Shown piece by piece: positions 1 through 6,311 of a stretch of 7,145 bases of DNA. How positions within the stretch are numbered: the stretch's first letter is position 1; each line of letters starts with the position of its first letter. A program made the translations under genes and the position numbers. Source of the stretch: Candidatus Cloacimonadota bacterium (GTDB taxonomy: Bacteria > Cloacimonadota > Cloacimonadia > Cloacimonadales > JAOZMQ01); contig JAOZMQ010000148.1 of the NCBI GenBank assembly GCA_029934195.1, positions 1-7,145 of the forward strand. The letters are read 5' to 3'. The notes beneath the pieces are model-generated. The model saw only the letters and a program-made list of their open reading frames with translations, did not search any database and was not told where the DNA came from.

Positions 1-2
1 AA

Positions 3-28
3 GAACTTCTGTTCTTCATGGTTAAAAA
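3..28. repeat. imperfect intergenic direct repeat, copy A
   Basis: This is the left copy of a short imperfect repeat whose second copy lies about 91-94 bp to the right. Shared blocks in order are GAACT (3-7), TTCTTCAT (12-19) and TTAAAAA (22-28). On the minus strand both copies read ATGAAGAA followed by a GTTC-containing segment. The first 16 bases of the window also form a small perfect hairpin (AAGAAC, loop TTCT, GTTCTT). The element may continue beyond the left edge. It could be a short interspersed or tandem repeat; the minus-strand ATG at 19-17 could alternatively be the start of a divergent gene leaving the window, but only six codons are visible. Confidence 0.45.
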
Positions 29-93
29 GTCCTTTTTCGTTCAGGCACTATTTAGAGAATTAGCGGGGAAAAAATACTATCTTTTTATGTGAG

Positions 94-122
94 GAACTCC
101 GGCCTTCTTCATTTTTTAAAAA
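94..122. repeat. imperfect intergenic direct repeat, copy B
   Basis: This is the second copy of the repeat at the left edge: GAACT (94-98), TTCTTCAT (105-112) and TTAAAAA (116-122) occur in the same order with slightly longer spacing than in copy A. On the minus strand it starts with ATG and opens only an 11-codon frame, so it is not a gene. No further copy was recognised in the other intergenic stretches of the window. Confidence 0.45.
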
Positions 123-190
123 CTGGTGTTATTTTCAAATCATCGATGGCAAGAATTCTGAATTTATTCAATTATAAAATTAAATTTTGA

Positions 191-220
191 TTGACGAATA
201 TCTTTAATTTTACATTTAAT
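191..220 (+). promoter_or_regulatory. probable sigma-70-type promoter of the kinase-regulator operon
   Basis: TTGACG at 191-196 matches the -35 consensus at five of six bases, and TTTAAT at 215-220 matches the -10 consensus at five of six, with an 18-bp spacer. Transcription would start near 227, leaving a leader of only about 20 nt before the ATG at 248. This is the best promoter in the upstream region, although AT-rich DNA produces such matches easily. Confidence 0.55.
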
Positions 221-247
221 ATTGAAAAAAATGAAAAGTGGTAACTA

Positions 248-1411
248 ATGAAAATTAATTTTAGTTTAAGATCAATTGTAGTTTTTGTTTTTATTGGCTT
301 GTTTTTGGGGAGTTTACTCTTCTATTCTTTTTTTATTCTTAATAAATTAAGTGAAGTTCGGCAAGCTTTTAGTTCTGTAAAGTTAGACATTTCTGCAATG
401 GAATTCAAAGATAAAGTCTCTGAAAATAAGGCGATTGAAATACAAAAAAAATATTCAGAATCCTTAGCCTTAACCGGAATGGTTGAGACTGAAGCAAGAA
501 TGTACACAGGAATAATTTTATTTATTATTCTTTTAATTTCAATTTCTCTATTTGTCCTAATTTTATACTATTTAACAAAACCACTTGAAGAATTAAAAAA
601 TGCTACTGCCAAAATTAGAGATGGAGATTTTTCTATTCATTTACCGGAAACCGGATTGAAAGAAATGATAGAACTAAAAGTGTCATTTAACAATATGTCA
701 GAAGAATTAGATCAAGTACAAAAGAAGCTTCTTGTTGCAGAAAAAGAGATGATGTGGAAAGAATTATCCCGCATTTTAGCACATGAAATCAAAAACCCAC
801 TAACTCCAATTAAACTTGCTATTCAGAGATTAGAAGAAAAATTTGTTGCAGACAAAACCAAATTTGATTCAATTTTCCAAGAATCTGCAGAAATTATTAA
901 TCAAGAAATTAATAATCTTCGGGAATTAGTACAATCATTTTCCAATTTTGCAAAAATTAATCAGCCTAGTTTCTCATTTTTTGATCCTGCTATTTCTATT
1001 AGGGAAATTATCAGGCCATATCAGCATAACTTCAATGTTGAGATGGATCTGATAGAAAATCGGAGAATTAAATTTGATCAAACTCATTTTTATCAAATTA
1101 TTACAAATATTTTTCAGAATGCAATGGATGTTACAAAAGAGAATAAAATAATAAAAATTGTTCTAAAAATAAGCAGAAGTTACCTTGTTTTACAGATAAT
1201 TGATCAAGGAATTGGTATTGATGAAAAAGATCTCAATAAAATTTTTGAGCCATATTTTACAAAAAAAAAGCGAGGAACAGGTTTAGGACTTGCTCTTGTT
1301 AAAAGGTTAATTGAAGCAAATAATTCTTTCATTCGAGTAATTAGTGAAGAAGGGAAAGGAAGCAATTTTGAAATAATTATGGAGGATATAATTGAACATT
1401 CTAATAATTGA
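248..1411 (+). CDS. NtrY-like membrane sensor histidine kinase (short form)
   Basis: Membrane sensor kinase of 387 residues that should autophosphorylate on a histidine and pass the phosphate to the response regulator encoded next. Seen in order: a membrane segment at about residues 8-31, a periplasmic stretch of about 55 residues, a second membrane segment at about 87-108, a HAMP linker (about 109-160, beginning LTKPLEEL), and the dimerisation domain with H179 in AHEIKNPLTPIKLA. The ATPase domain follows, with the N box around N287/N291, DQGIGI (319-324), the F box EPYFTKK and the G2 box GTGLGLALV (343-351). All catalytic motifs are intact. The H-box and the EPYFTKKKRGTGLGLALV region resemble NtrY, but classical NtrY is much longer, usually with more membrane segments and a PAS domain; no PAS is seen here. 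The ATG at 248 gives a well-formed N-terminal membrane anchor but has only a weak ribosome binding site (AAGTGG just upstream). The regulator pairing is strongly supported; the signal sensed is unknown. Confidence 0.92.
   Translation: MKINFSLRSIVVFVFIGLFLGSLLFYSFFILNKLSEVRQAFSSVKLDISAMEFKDKVSENKAIEIQKKYSESLALTGMVETEARMYTGIILFIILLISISLFVLILYYLTKPLEELKNATAKIRDGDFSIHLPETGLKEMIELKVSFNNMSEELDQVQKKLLVAEKEMMWKELSRILAHEIKNPLTPIKLAIQRLEEKFVADKTKFDSIFQESAEIINQEINNLRELVQSFSNFAKINQPSFSFFDPAISIREIIRPYQHNFNVEMDLIENRRIKFDQTHFYQIITNIFQNAMDVTKENKIIKIVLKISRSYLVLQIIDQGIGIDEKDLNKIFEPYFTKKKRGTGLGLALVKRLIEANNSFIRVISEEGKGSNFEIIMEDIIEHSNN
1381..1394 (+). promoter_or_regulatory. ribosome binding site fixing the TTG start of the regulator
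   Basis: GGAGG at 1381-1385 lies six bases before a TTG at 1392, inside the last codons of the kinase gene. The TTG start gives the canonical receiver beginning MNILIIDDE, so the site decides an otherwise easily missed start. Confidence 0.85.
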
Positions 1412-2738
1412 TGATGAAATAAATATTTGTTTTACATTGAAAGGCATTCTTGAAGATGAAGGTTATTCCTGTTTTTTAGATCATAATGGGAAAGATGGTT
1501 TGAATACAATCGAATCTTTGCACCCTGATTTGGTTATTCTTGATGTGAAATTAGAAGGCATGAATGGGATTGAAGTTCTAAAAAAAATAAAACATTTTGA
1601 TGTAAATATTGAAGTGATTATGATCTCTGGTCATAGTGGAATTAGTGAAGCTGTTCAAGCAATAAAGCTCGGAGCTTATGATTTTTTGGAGAAACCTTTA
1701 ACATTACCCAAAGTGAAATTTTCAGTAAAAAAAGCCTTAGAGTTTAAGAATATTAATCAGCATTATAAGAGATTTCGAGCAAGTGAAAATGAAAAATATG
1801 AAATTATTGGTTCAGGGGAAAAGATTAAAGAGATCAAAAACATTATTAGAAAAGTTGCTACAAGTAAAGCTAAAGTTTTAATTAGAGGAGAAAGTGGCTC
1901 AGGAAAAGAATTGATAGCTTATGCTATTCATAACAATAGCTCACGTGCAGAGAAAGCATTTATAAAATTTAATTCAGCAGCTATTCCAACAGAATTGGTC
2001 GAAAGCGAACTTTTTGGCTTTGAGAAAGGAGCTTTTACAGGTGCAATAAAAAGTAGGAAAGGAAAATTAGAAGAAGCAGATGGAGGAACTCTTTTTCTTG
2101 ATGAAATTGGAGATATGAGTTTATCAGCTCAAGCTAAAATATTGCGAGTAATACAAGAAGGAGAATTTGAACGAATTGGTAGTAATAAAACACAAAAGAT
2201 AGATGCTAGAATTATTGCTGCAACACACAAAAATCTTGAAAAAATGGTTGAAGAGGGACTGTTTAGAGAAGATCTTTTTTATCGATTAAACGTTGTTCCT
2301 ATTTATAATCCTCCTTTACGTGAGCATCCGGAGGATATTCCAATTCTTATTGAGCATTTCTCAAAAATATTTGCTGGAGAATTAAATTTTTCTCAAAAAA
2401 TATTCTTACCGGATGCTATAAGAGAATTGCAGACTTGGGAGTTTAAAGGAAATATTCGGGAACTAAAAAATATGATTGAGCGAATTTATATTCTTGCAGA
2501 AACCGATAAAATTGGTGCAGATGATATTCCAATACGTTCGGCAAAAAAAGCAAAAACAGATTGGATTTTTTGGCTGGAAACTTCACCGTTTTCAATAAAA
2601 AAAAAGGAATTTGAAAAAAAATATTTGACGGCACAACTTTCAAAATTTGATAATAATATTTCGCAAACAGCAAAAGCTCTCGATTTACATCAGAGTAATC
2701 TTTCTCGAAAATTAAAAGAATTAGATATTAAAGTCTAA
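1392..2738 (+). CDS. NtrX-like sigma-54-dependent response regulator
   Basis: Cytoplasmic transcription activator of 448 residues, partner of the kinase just upstream. The N-terminal receiver has the acidic pair D7/D8, phospho-acceptor D51 (ILDVKLEGMNG), S79 and K101. The central AAA+ domain carries Walker A GESGSGKE (166-173), the sigma-54 contact loop GAFTGA (213-218), Walker B GGTLFLDEIG (231-240), the arginine segment FREDLFYRLN (291-300) and the sensor II motif GNIRELKN (353-360). A Fis-type helix-turn-helix lies at about 423-446. Every element needed to remodel sigma-54 RNA polymerase is present, so the organism should encode RpoN. The preceding helix and HTH (FEKKYLTAQL, then NISQTAKALDLHQSNLSRKL) look most like NtrX, although annotation as AtoC or ZraR is possible. 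It overlaps the kinase gene by 20 nt, implying translational coupling. The TTG start is chosen for its spacing from GGAGG and the exact receiver N-terminus. Target genes cannot be told from this window. Confidence 0.94.
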   Translation: MNILIIDDEINICFTLKGILEDEGYSCFLDHNGKDGLNTIESLHPDLVILDVKLEGMNGIEVLKKIKHFDVNIEVIMISGHSGISEAVQAIKLGAYDFLEKPLTLPKVKFSVKKALEFKNINQHYKRFRASENEKYEIIGSGEKIKEIKNIIRKVATSKAKVLIRGESGSGKELIAYAIHNNSSRAEKAFIKFNSAAIPTELVESELFGFEKGAFTGAIKSRKGKLEEADGGTLFLDEIGDMSLSAQAKILRVIQEGEFERIGSNKTQKIDARIIAATHKNLEKMVEEGLFREDLFYRLNVVPIYNPPLREHPEDIPILIEHFSKIFAGELNFSQKIFLPDAIRELQTWEFKGNIRELKNMIERIYILAETDKIGADDIPIRSAKKAKTDWIFWLETSPFSIKKKEFEKKYLTAQLSKFDNNISQTAKALDLHQSNLSRKLKELDIKV

Positions 2739-2796
2739 TTTTATACTTATCAAAAGTAATCCGGGTGCTAAGAAACAGAATTTATTGAGCTACAGA

Positions 2797-2820
2797 GTAG
2801 TAAAAAAAAATTATTACTAC
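2797..2820. repeat. AT-rich hairpin downstream of the regulator gene
   Basis: GTAGTAA (2797-2803) and TTACTAC (2814-2820) form a perfect 7-bp stem with a 10-base, A-rich loop. An outer pair CTAAG (2768-2772) and CTTAG (2823-2827) brackets it. No run of T follows on the plus strand, so it is not a typical intrinsic terminator. It may still stabilise or attenuate the 3' end of the kinase-regulator transcript, or be an operator next to the sppA promoter. Confidence 0.5.
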
Positions 2821-2845
2821 GACTTAGTTTGTATTCAATCACTAA

Positions 2846-2851
2846 TATAAT
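2846..2851 (+). promoter_or_regulatory. candidate -10 box for sppA
   Basis: A perfect TATAAT lies 28 bases before the GTG start of sppA. No good -35 box is found at 16-18 bp spacing (the best candidates share only about two bases with the consensus), and there is no extended TGN, so an activator or chance occurrence is possible. The start would be near 2858, leaving a short leader that contains the ribosome binding site. Confidence 0.4.
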
Positions 2852-2867
2852 TAGAATTAAAAGAAAT

Positions 2868-2881
2868 AAGGAGAAAAAGTG
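2868..2881 (+). promoter_or_regulatory. ribosome binding site and GTG start of sppA
   Basis: AAGGAG at 2868-2873 is followed by five A residues and the GTG at 2879. The spacing and the MKGKW start leading straight into a membrane anchor support GTG as the initiation codon. Confidence 0.85.
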
Positions 2882-4606
2882 AAAGGAAAATGGTTTGGAA
2901 TTGGATGTTTAACATCAATGATAATTTTGGTGTTAGTTGTAATTTTTGGAATAATTGGTGTTACTAAAATGACAAAATCAAATGATGAAAAAATTCTAGC
3001 AGATTCATATTTGCATATTGATTTGTCCGGAAAAATTATAGAATATACTGAATTGAAAGACGATGTTTTGTATTCAAGTGATTTATTGTCTGCTCATGAT
3101 ATTGTTAAGAAAATTGAAGTTGCAAAATATGATGAGAATATTAAAGGAATCATTTTAGAATCTCATTTTATTAGTGCCGGTTTGGCTACAATTAATCAAA
3201 TAGGAGAAGCAATTATAGACTTTAAATCATCTAAAAAGGAAGTTATTGGCTTTGCTGATTTTATTGGTGATAAAGATTATCTTATTCTTTCTTTTGCAAG
3301 TAAAATATATATGACTCCTGCATCTTCAGCTGGTATTTTTTTAACCGGAGTGGGAATGAATATTCTATATTATAAAGAGCTGTTTGATAAAATTGGTGTT
3401 GAGGTTGAAGTTGTTCATGCTGGAAAATTCAAAGGAGCCGGAGAATCTTATTACCGGAATAATATGTCAAAGTATTCTCGCGAAAGTCTATCGAAAATAA
3501 TTGATGATATCTATGAAGAAAAAGTAAATCTTCTTGCTAAAAATAGGGGAATTGATTCGCAGAAAATCAAAGATATTTACGAGAACAGAGGTGAAGTTTT
3601 TATAAGTCATAAAAAAGCAATAGATTACAAATTGATAGATGAGCTAATTTATAAAGAGAATCTTTTCGATAAATATATTTCATCAGAAAAACAATTAGTT
3701 AAGATGTCGAAATATAATAAAGAATTTGATCAAGACTTCATGTATGGAATTGCAGTTGTTTATTTCCAAGGACAAATAGCTGCTGTAAAAACCGATTATT
3801 CAATGAAATATGTCTCAGCAAAAAAAATCATCTCTATTTTAGATGAACTTCAAAATGATTCCTATACAAAAGGGATTGTAATCCGAGTTGATAGCCCTGG
3901 AGGAAGTGCTTTAGAATCAGATAAAATTAACGCAAAAATTAAAGAAGTTCAAAAAATCAAACCGATTGTTATCTCTATGGCAAATGTTGCAGCTTCTGGT
4001 GGTTATTATGTTTCTGCAAATTCTGATTATATATTTTGCGACCCGTTTACCATTACTGGATCAATTGGAGTTGTAGGAATGCTTCCAAATATTAGTAAAG
4101 CAGGAGCAAAGCTTGGAATAAACTCTGATAATATTTATAGAGGAAAATATATTGGTTTTTTAAATATGTGGAAGAAAAAAGATCCTGCCGCAATTCAAGC
4201 TTTTAGGAATAGTATGGAAGAAACTTATTTTGAATTTAAAACTGTTGTAGCTAATGGACGAAATATGAAAATTGATTATGTGGAAGAAATTGCTCAAGGA
4301 AGAGTTTGGAGCAGTAAGGACGCAAAAATTAATGGTCTAATCGATGAAATAGGAACTCTAAAAAGTGCTATTCAAAAAACTGCAAAATTAGCGAATCTCG
4401 GAACGTATAAAAAAGAGTATTATCCAAAAAGAAAATCTTTGTTGGAAGTGTTTGTTAAAGAACGTTTTGGACTTGAAACAATAGCAAAAGTTTTATTTAA
4501 AAAGAATCAGATTTTGGAAGAAACTGATAAAATTAAATCTGAAATAGAGATTCTTTCTAAAGATCCAGTGCAGATGGTATCTCCAGTTAAATACCAAGTT
4601 AATTAA
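2879..4606 (+). CDS. sppA: signal peptide peptidase SppA, 67K type
   Basis: Inner-membrane serine protease of 575 residues that degrades signal peptides after they are cleaved from exported proteins. A short cytoplasmic start and one membrane helix (about residues 11-29) are followed by two tandem peptidase S49 domains facing the periplasm, as in the E. coli enzyme (618 residues). The Ser-Lys dyad is split between the domains, as established for SppA: K185 in HAGKFKGAGE of the first domain corresponds to E. coli K209, and S373 in NVAASGGYYVSA of the second corresponds to S409. Other family landmarks are RVDSPGGSALESD (336-348), TITGSIGVVG (391-400) and GRVWSSKDAKINGLIDEIG (474-492). Nothing is missing, so the enzyme should be active. 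The gene has its own ribosome binding site, a -10 box and a terminator, so it looks monocistronic, although read-through from the upstream regulator operon is not excluded because no strong terminator separates them. Confidence 0.95.
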   Translation: MKGKWFGIGCLTSMIILVLVVIFGIIGVTKMTKSNDEKILADSYLHIDLSGKIIEYTELKDDVLYSSDLLSAHDIVKKIEVAKYDENIKGIILESHFISAGLATINQIGEAIIDFKSSKKEVIGFADFIGDKDYLILSFASKIYMTPASSAGIFLTGVGMNILYYKELFDKIGVEVEVVHAGKFKGAGESYYRNNMSKYSRESLSKIIDDIYEEKVNLLAKNRGIDSQKIKDIYENRGEVFISHKKAIDYKLIDELIYKENLFDKYISSEKQLVKMSKYNKEFDQDFMYGIAVVYFQGQIAAVKTDYSMKYVSAKKIISILDELQNDSYTKGIVIRVDSPGGSALESDKINAKIKEVQKIKPIVISMANVAASGGYYVSANSDYIFCDPFTITGSIGVVGMLPNISKAGAKLGINSDNIYRGKYIGFLNMWKKKDPAAIQAFRNSMEETYFEFKTVVANGRNMKIDYVEEIAQGRVWSSKDAKINGLIDEIGTLKSAIQKTAKLANLGTYKKEYYPKRKSLLEVFVKERFGLETIAKVLFKKNQILEETDKIKSEIEILSKDPVQMVSPVKYQVN

Positions 4607-4626
4607 TACATAGTTTACTCTTTATT

Positions 4627-4651
4627 AAGCTCTCAATTTGAGAGCTTTTTT
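4627..4651 (+). terminator. intrinsic terminator of sppA
   Basis: AAGCTCTC (4627-4634) and GAGAGCTT (4640-4647) form a perfect 8-bp stem around the loop AATTT, and the T run continues to 4651. It begins 20 bases after the sppA stop codon and ends that transcription unit. Confidence 0.9.
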
Positions 4652-5048
4652 CAAAATTATAGAAATAATTTGCGTTCTGTTGATAATACACAAATAATGT
4701 AAGGAATGAAAGAGGTAACTACTTGCTATATTGAATGTTCCATTTTTAAAGATCTTATTATGAAAAAAAAATATATATTTATATTGATTAAATAAACTGA
4801 AAAATATTCTAGGTTACATAGTCTTTTTTTAATATCGTTATAAAAGTAGAATAAATATTGACAGAATACTTCTTAGTTTTTCACAAATTCTGCTGAATAC
4901 ATCTTAACAAAAGAATTTGTGTAAAATTAAACAGGAATTTCATAGTTTATATTTTTCTAAAACAATAAAGATTTTCTTATCTTTTTGTAAAGTAATGAAA
5001 TGGAATCTTAAATTTTAAAGTTAAAAAATTATATGTGATACAATATCT
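4652..5048. other. AT-rich intergenic gap without a convincing gene
   Basis: No frame in this gap looks like a real protein on reading both strands. The most visible one is a 29-codon frame at 4706-4795 with poor ribosome binding site spacing. Its internal start at 4760 reads MKKKYIFILIK and then stops; that resembles the start of a signal peptide and could be a remnant, but nothing downstream supports it. No tRNA-like cloverleaf was recognised. A perfect TTGACA occurs at 4858-4863 without a matching -10 box, just before the inverted repeat at 4873-4930. A weak promoter for the downstream flavoprotein gene could be TTGTAA (4985-4990) and TTAAAT (5008-5013) with a 17-bp spacer. Confidence 0.5.
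4873..4930. repeat. 19-bp inverted repeat (palindrome with 20-base loop)
   Basis: The arms at 4873-4891 and 4912-4930 are complementary at 17 of 19 positions, and the inner 10 bp (CACAAATTCT with AGAATTTGTG) are perfect. The 20-base centre is 4892-4911. There is no T run of terminator type after either arm. It could be an RNA hairpin in the leader of the downstream gene, a binding site for a dimeric regulator, or a remnant of a small mobile element; the sequence alone does not decide. Confidence 0.6.
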
Positions 5049-5060
5049 GGAGGAGAAATG
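5049..5060 (+). promoter_or_regulatory. strong ribosome binding site of the flavin oxidoreductase gene
   Basis: GGAGGAG at 5049-5055 is the strongest ribosome binding site in the window. The spacing from GGAGG to the ATG at 5058 is four bases, slightly short. A second in-frame ATG at 5067 would leave 13 bases, which is long. The first ATG is preferred, with an uncertainty of only three residues. Confidence 0.75.
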
Positions 5061-6182
5061 ATAAAGATGCCCGAGCTTAAAATCGGAGATTTGGTTGCTA
5101 AAATACCAATAATTCAAGGTGGAATGGGAGTTGGTGTTTCAAAATCCGGTTTAGCAGCAGCAGTTGCGAATGAAGGTGGAATCGGTGTTATCTCATCTGT
5201 TGGTTTAGGAATGATTAAAGGTCAAAAGATCATTCAGCACCGCGAAGCAAATTTAAATGCCTTAAAAGAAGAAATTAGAAAAGCGAAAATTAAAAGTGCC
5301 GGTATTATAGGTGTAAATATTATGGTTGCTCTTTCTGATTATGATGAACTTGTAAAAACTTCGTTAGAAGAAGGGATTGATATTATGTTTTTAGGAGCCG
5401 GTTTACCTATACAAAGACCAAAAAATATTTCAAAAGAATTTATCGAAAAAGCAAAAACTAAATTAGTTCCAATTGTTTCTTCTGCAAGATCGTTAAAACT
5501 GATTGTAAAAAAATGGGTTAAAAATTTTAACAGAATTCCTGATGCTGTTGTGGTGGAAGGACCTCTTGCAGGTGGGCATCTTGGGTTTAAATTAGAACAA
5601 ATTTCTGATCCAAAATATAAATTGGAAGTGATTTTAGCTGAAGTAATCGCCGTAATAAAATCCTTTGAAAAAGAGTTTTCTAAAAAAATTCCTGTAATTG
5701 CTGGTGGTGGAATTTTTAATGGTGCCGATATTGCAAAGTTTTTAAGACTTGGTGCAGATGGTGTTCAAATGGGGACAAGATTTGTTGCTACTGATGAATG
5801 TGATGCAGATATTGAATTTAAAAACCAATATTTAAACGCTAAAAAAGAAGATATTGGAATTATAAAAAGTCCAGTTGGATTACCTGGAAGAGCCATAATT
5901 AACAACTACTTATCTGATGTAGCTAACGGGATTAGACAACCTTTCAATTGTCCTTGGAAATGTCTAAAAACATGTGATTTTAAAACTGCTCCATACTGTA
6001 TTGCAAAAGCACTTACAAAAGCAAAAGATGGATTTTTAGGGGAAGGATTTTGTTTTGCAGGTGCAAATGCTTATCGTGTTGAAGAAATTGTCTCTGTAAA
6101 GAAACTTATGCATACTCTAAGAGAAGAATATATAAAATTTGAAACAGGATTACTAAATAAAAATATTAAATTTTCAGGATAG
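5058..6182 (+). CDS. NAD(P)H-dependent flavin oxidoreductase, nitronate monooxygenase-like
   Basis: Probable cytoplasmic FMN enzyme of 374 residues in the nitronate monooxygenase/2-nitropropane dioxygenase-like family, which also includes the enoyl-ACP reductase FabK. It has a TIM-barrel pattern: PIIQGGMGVG near the N-terminus (17-26), GVNIMVAL (85-92), the AGGHLG segment with H174, which aligns with the catalytic His region of the family, and the FMN-phosphate motifs AGGGI (215-219) and GADGVQMGTRF (232-242). The ATDECDAD segment (244-251) is also family-like. The odd part is a cysteine cluster near the C-terminus: C298, C302, C306 and C314, in the pattern C-x3-C-x3-C-x7-C, with C332 further on. 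It is followed by GANAYRVEEIVSVKKLM. Such a cluster could bind an iron-sulfur centre or a metal; this is inference. The substrate is unknown, and FabK activity seems less likely because of this extra region. The gene stands alone between a terminator-closed sppA and a convergent gene. Confidence 0.88.
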   Translation: MIKMPELKIGDLVAKIPIIQGGMGVGVSKSGLAAAVANEGGIGVISSVGLGMIKGQKIIQHREANLNALKEEIRKAKIKSAGIIGVNIMVALSDYDELVKTSLEEGIDIMFLGAGLPIQRPKNISKEFIEKAKTKLVPIVSSARSLKLIVKKWVKNFNRIPDAVVVEGPLAGGHLGFKLEQISDPKYKLEVILAEVIAVIKSFEKEFSKKIPVIAGGGIFNGADIAKFLRLGADGVQMGTRFVATDECDADIEFKNQYLNAKKEDIGIIKSPVGLPGRAIINNYLSDVANGIRQPFNCPWKCLKTCDFKTAPYCIAKALTKAKDGFLGEGFCFAGANAYRVEEIVSVKKLMHTLREEYIKFETGLLNKNIKFSG

Positions 6183-6209
6183 AAATTCTGAGTTTATATA
6201 ATGATATTT

Positions 6210-6243
6210 AAAAGGAACGATAATTACTAATCGTTCCTTTTTT
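6210..6243. terminator. strong intrinsic terminator, probably bidirectional
   Basis: AAAAGGAACGAT (6210-6221) pairs perfectly with ATCGTTCCTTTT (6230-6241) around an 8-base loop. On the plus strand the right arm runs into T residues to 6243, ending the flavoprotein transcript. On the minus strand the other arm also ends in TTTT followed by AAA, so the structure can serve the convergent DUF4159 gene as well, whose stop lies about 70 bases away. Confidence 0.92.
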
Positions 6244-6311
6244 AGTTTGAATTAATGAAGATATAGATATTTAATTTGGGGAAAATTTGATTTATGAATT
6301 ACCAAATACAA

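Noticed and set aside
1..92. Open frames on the plus strand from the left edge (to a TAG at 61-63 and a TGA at 90-92) as the end of an upstream gene
   Set aside because: Two frames are open over this short stretch, neither shows a recognisable C-terminus, and the DNA overlaps the repeat copies, so a coding call is not supported.
322..507. 61-codon open frame on the minus strand
   Set aside because: It lies entirely inside the well-supported kinase gene on the other strand, has no recognisable domain and is explained by composition.
2443..2673. 76-codon open frame on the minus strand
   Set aside because: It is antisense to the sensor II and DNA-binding region of the regulator and shows no protein-family features.
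2797..2820. Intrinsic terminator for the kinase-regulator operon
   Set aside because: The stem is A/T-rich and is not followed by a T run on the plus strand, so it is recorded only as a hairpin.
4712..4727. Possible sigma-54 promoter (GG ... TTGCT)
   Set aside because: The distance between GG and GC is nine bases, not the strictly required ten, and the -24 element lacks the rest of the consensus.
4706..4795. 29-codon frame in the sppA-flavoprotein gap
   Set aside because: The ribosome binding site spacing is poor, the protein resembles no family, and it stops right after a signal-peptide-like MKKKYIFILIK segment. It is kept only as a possible remnant.
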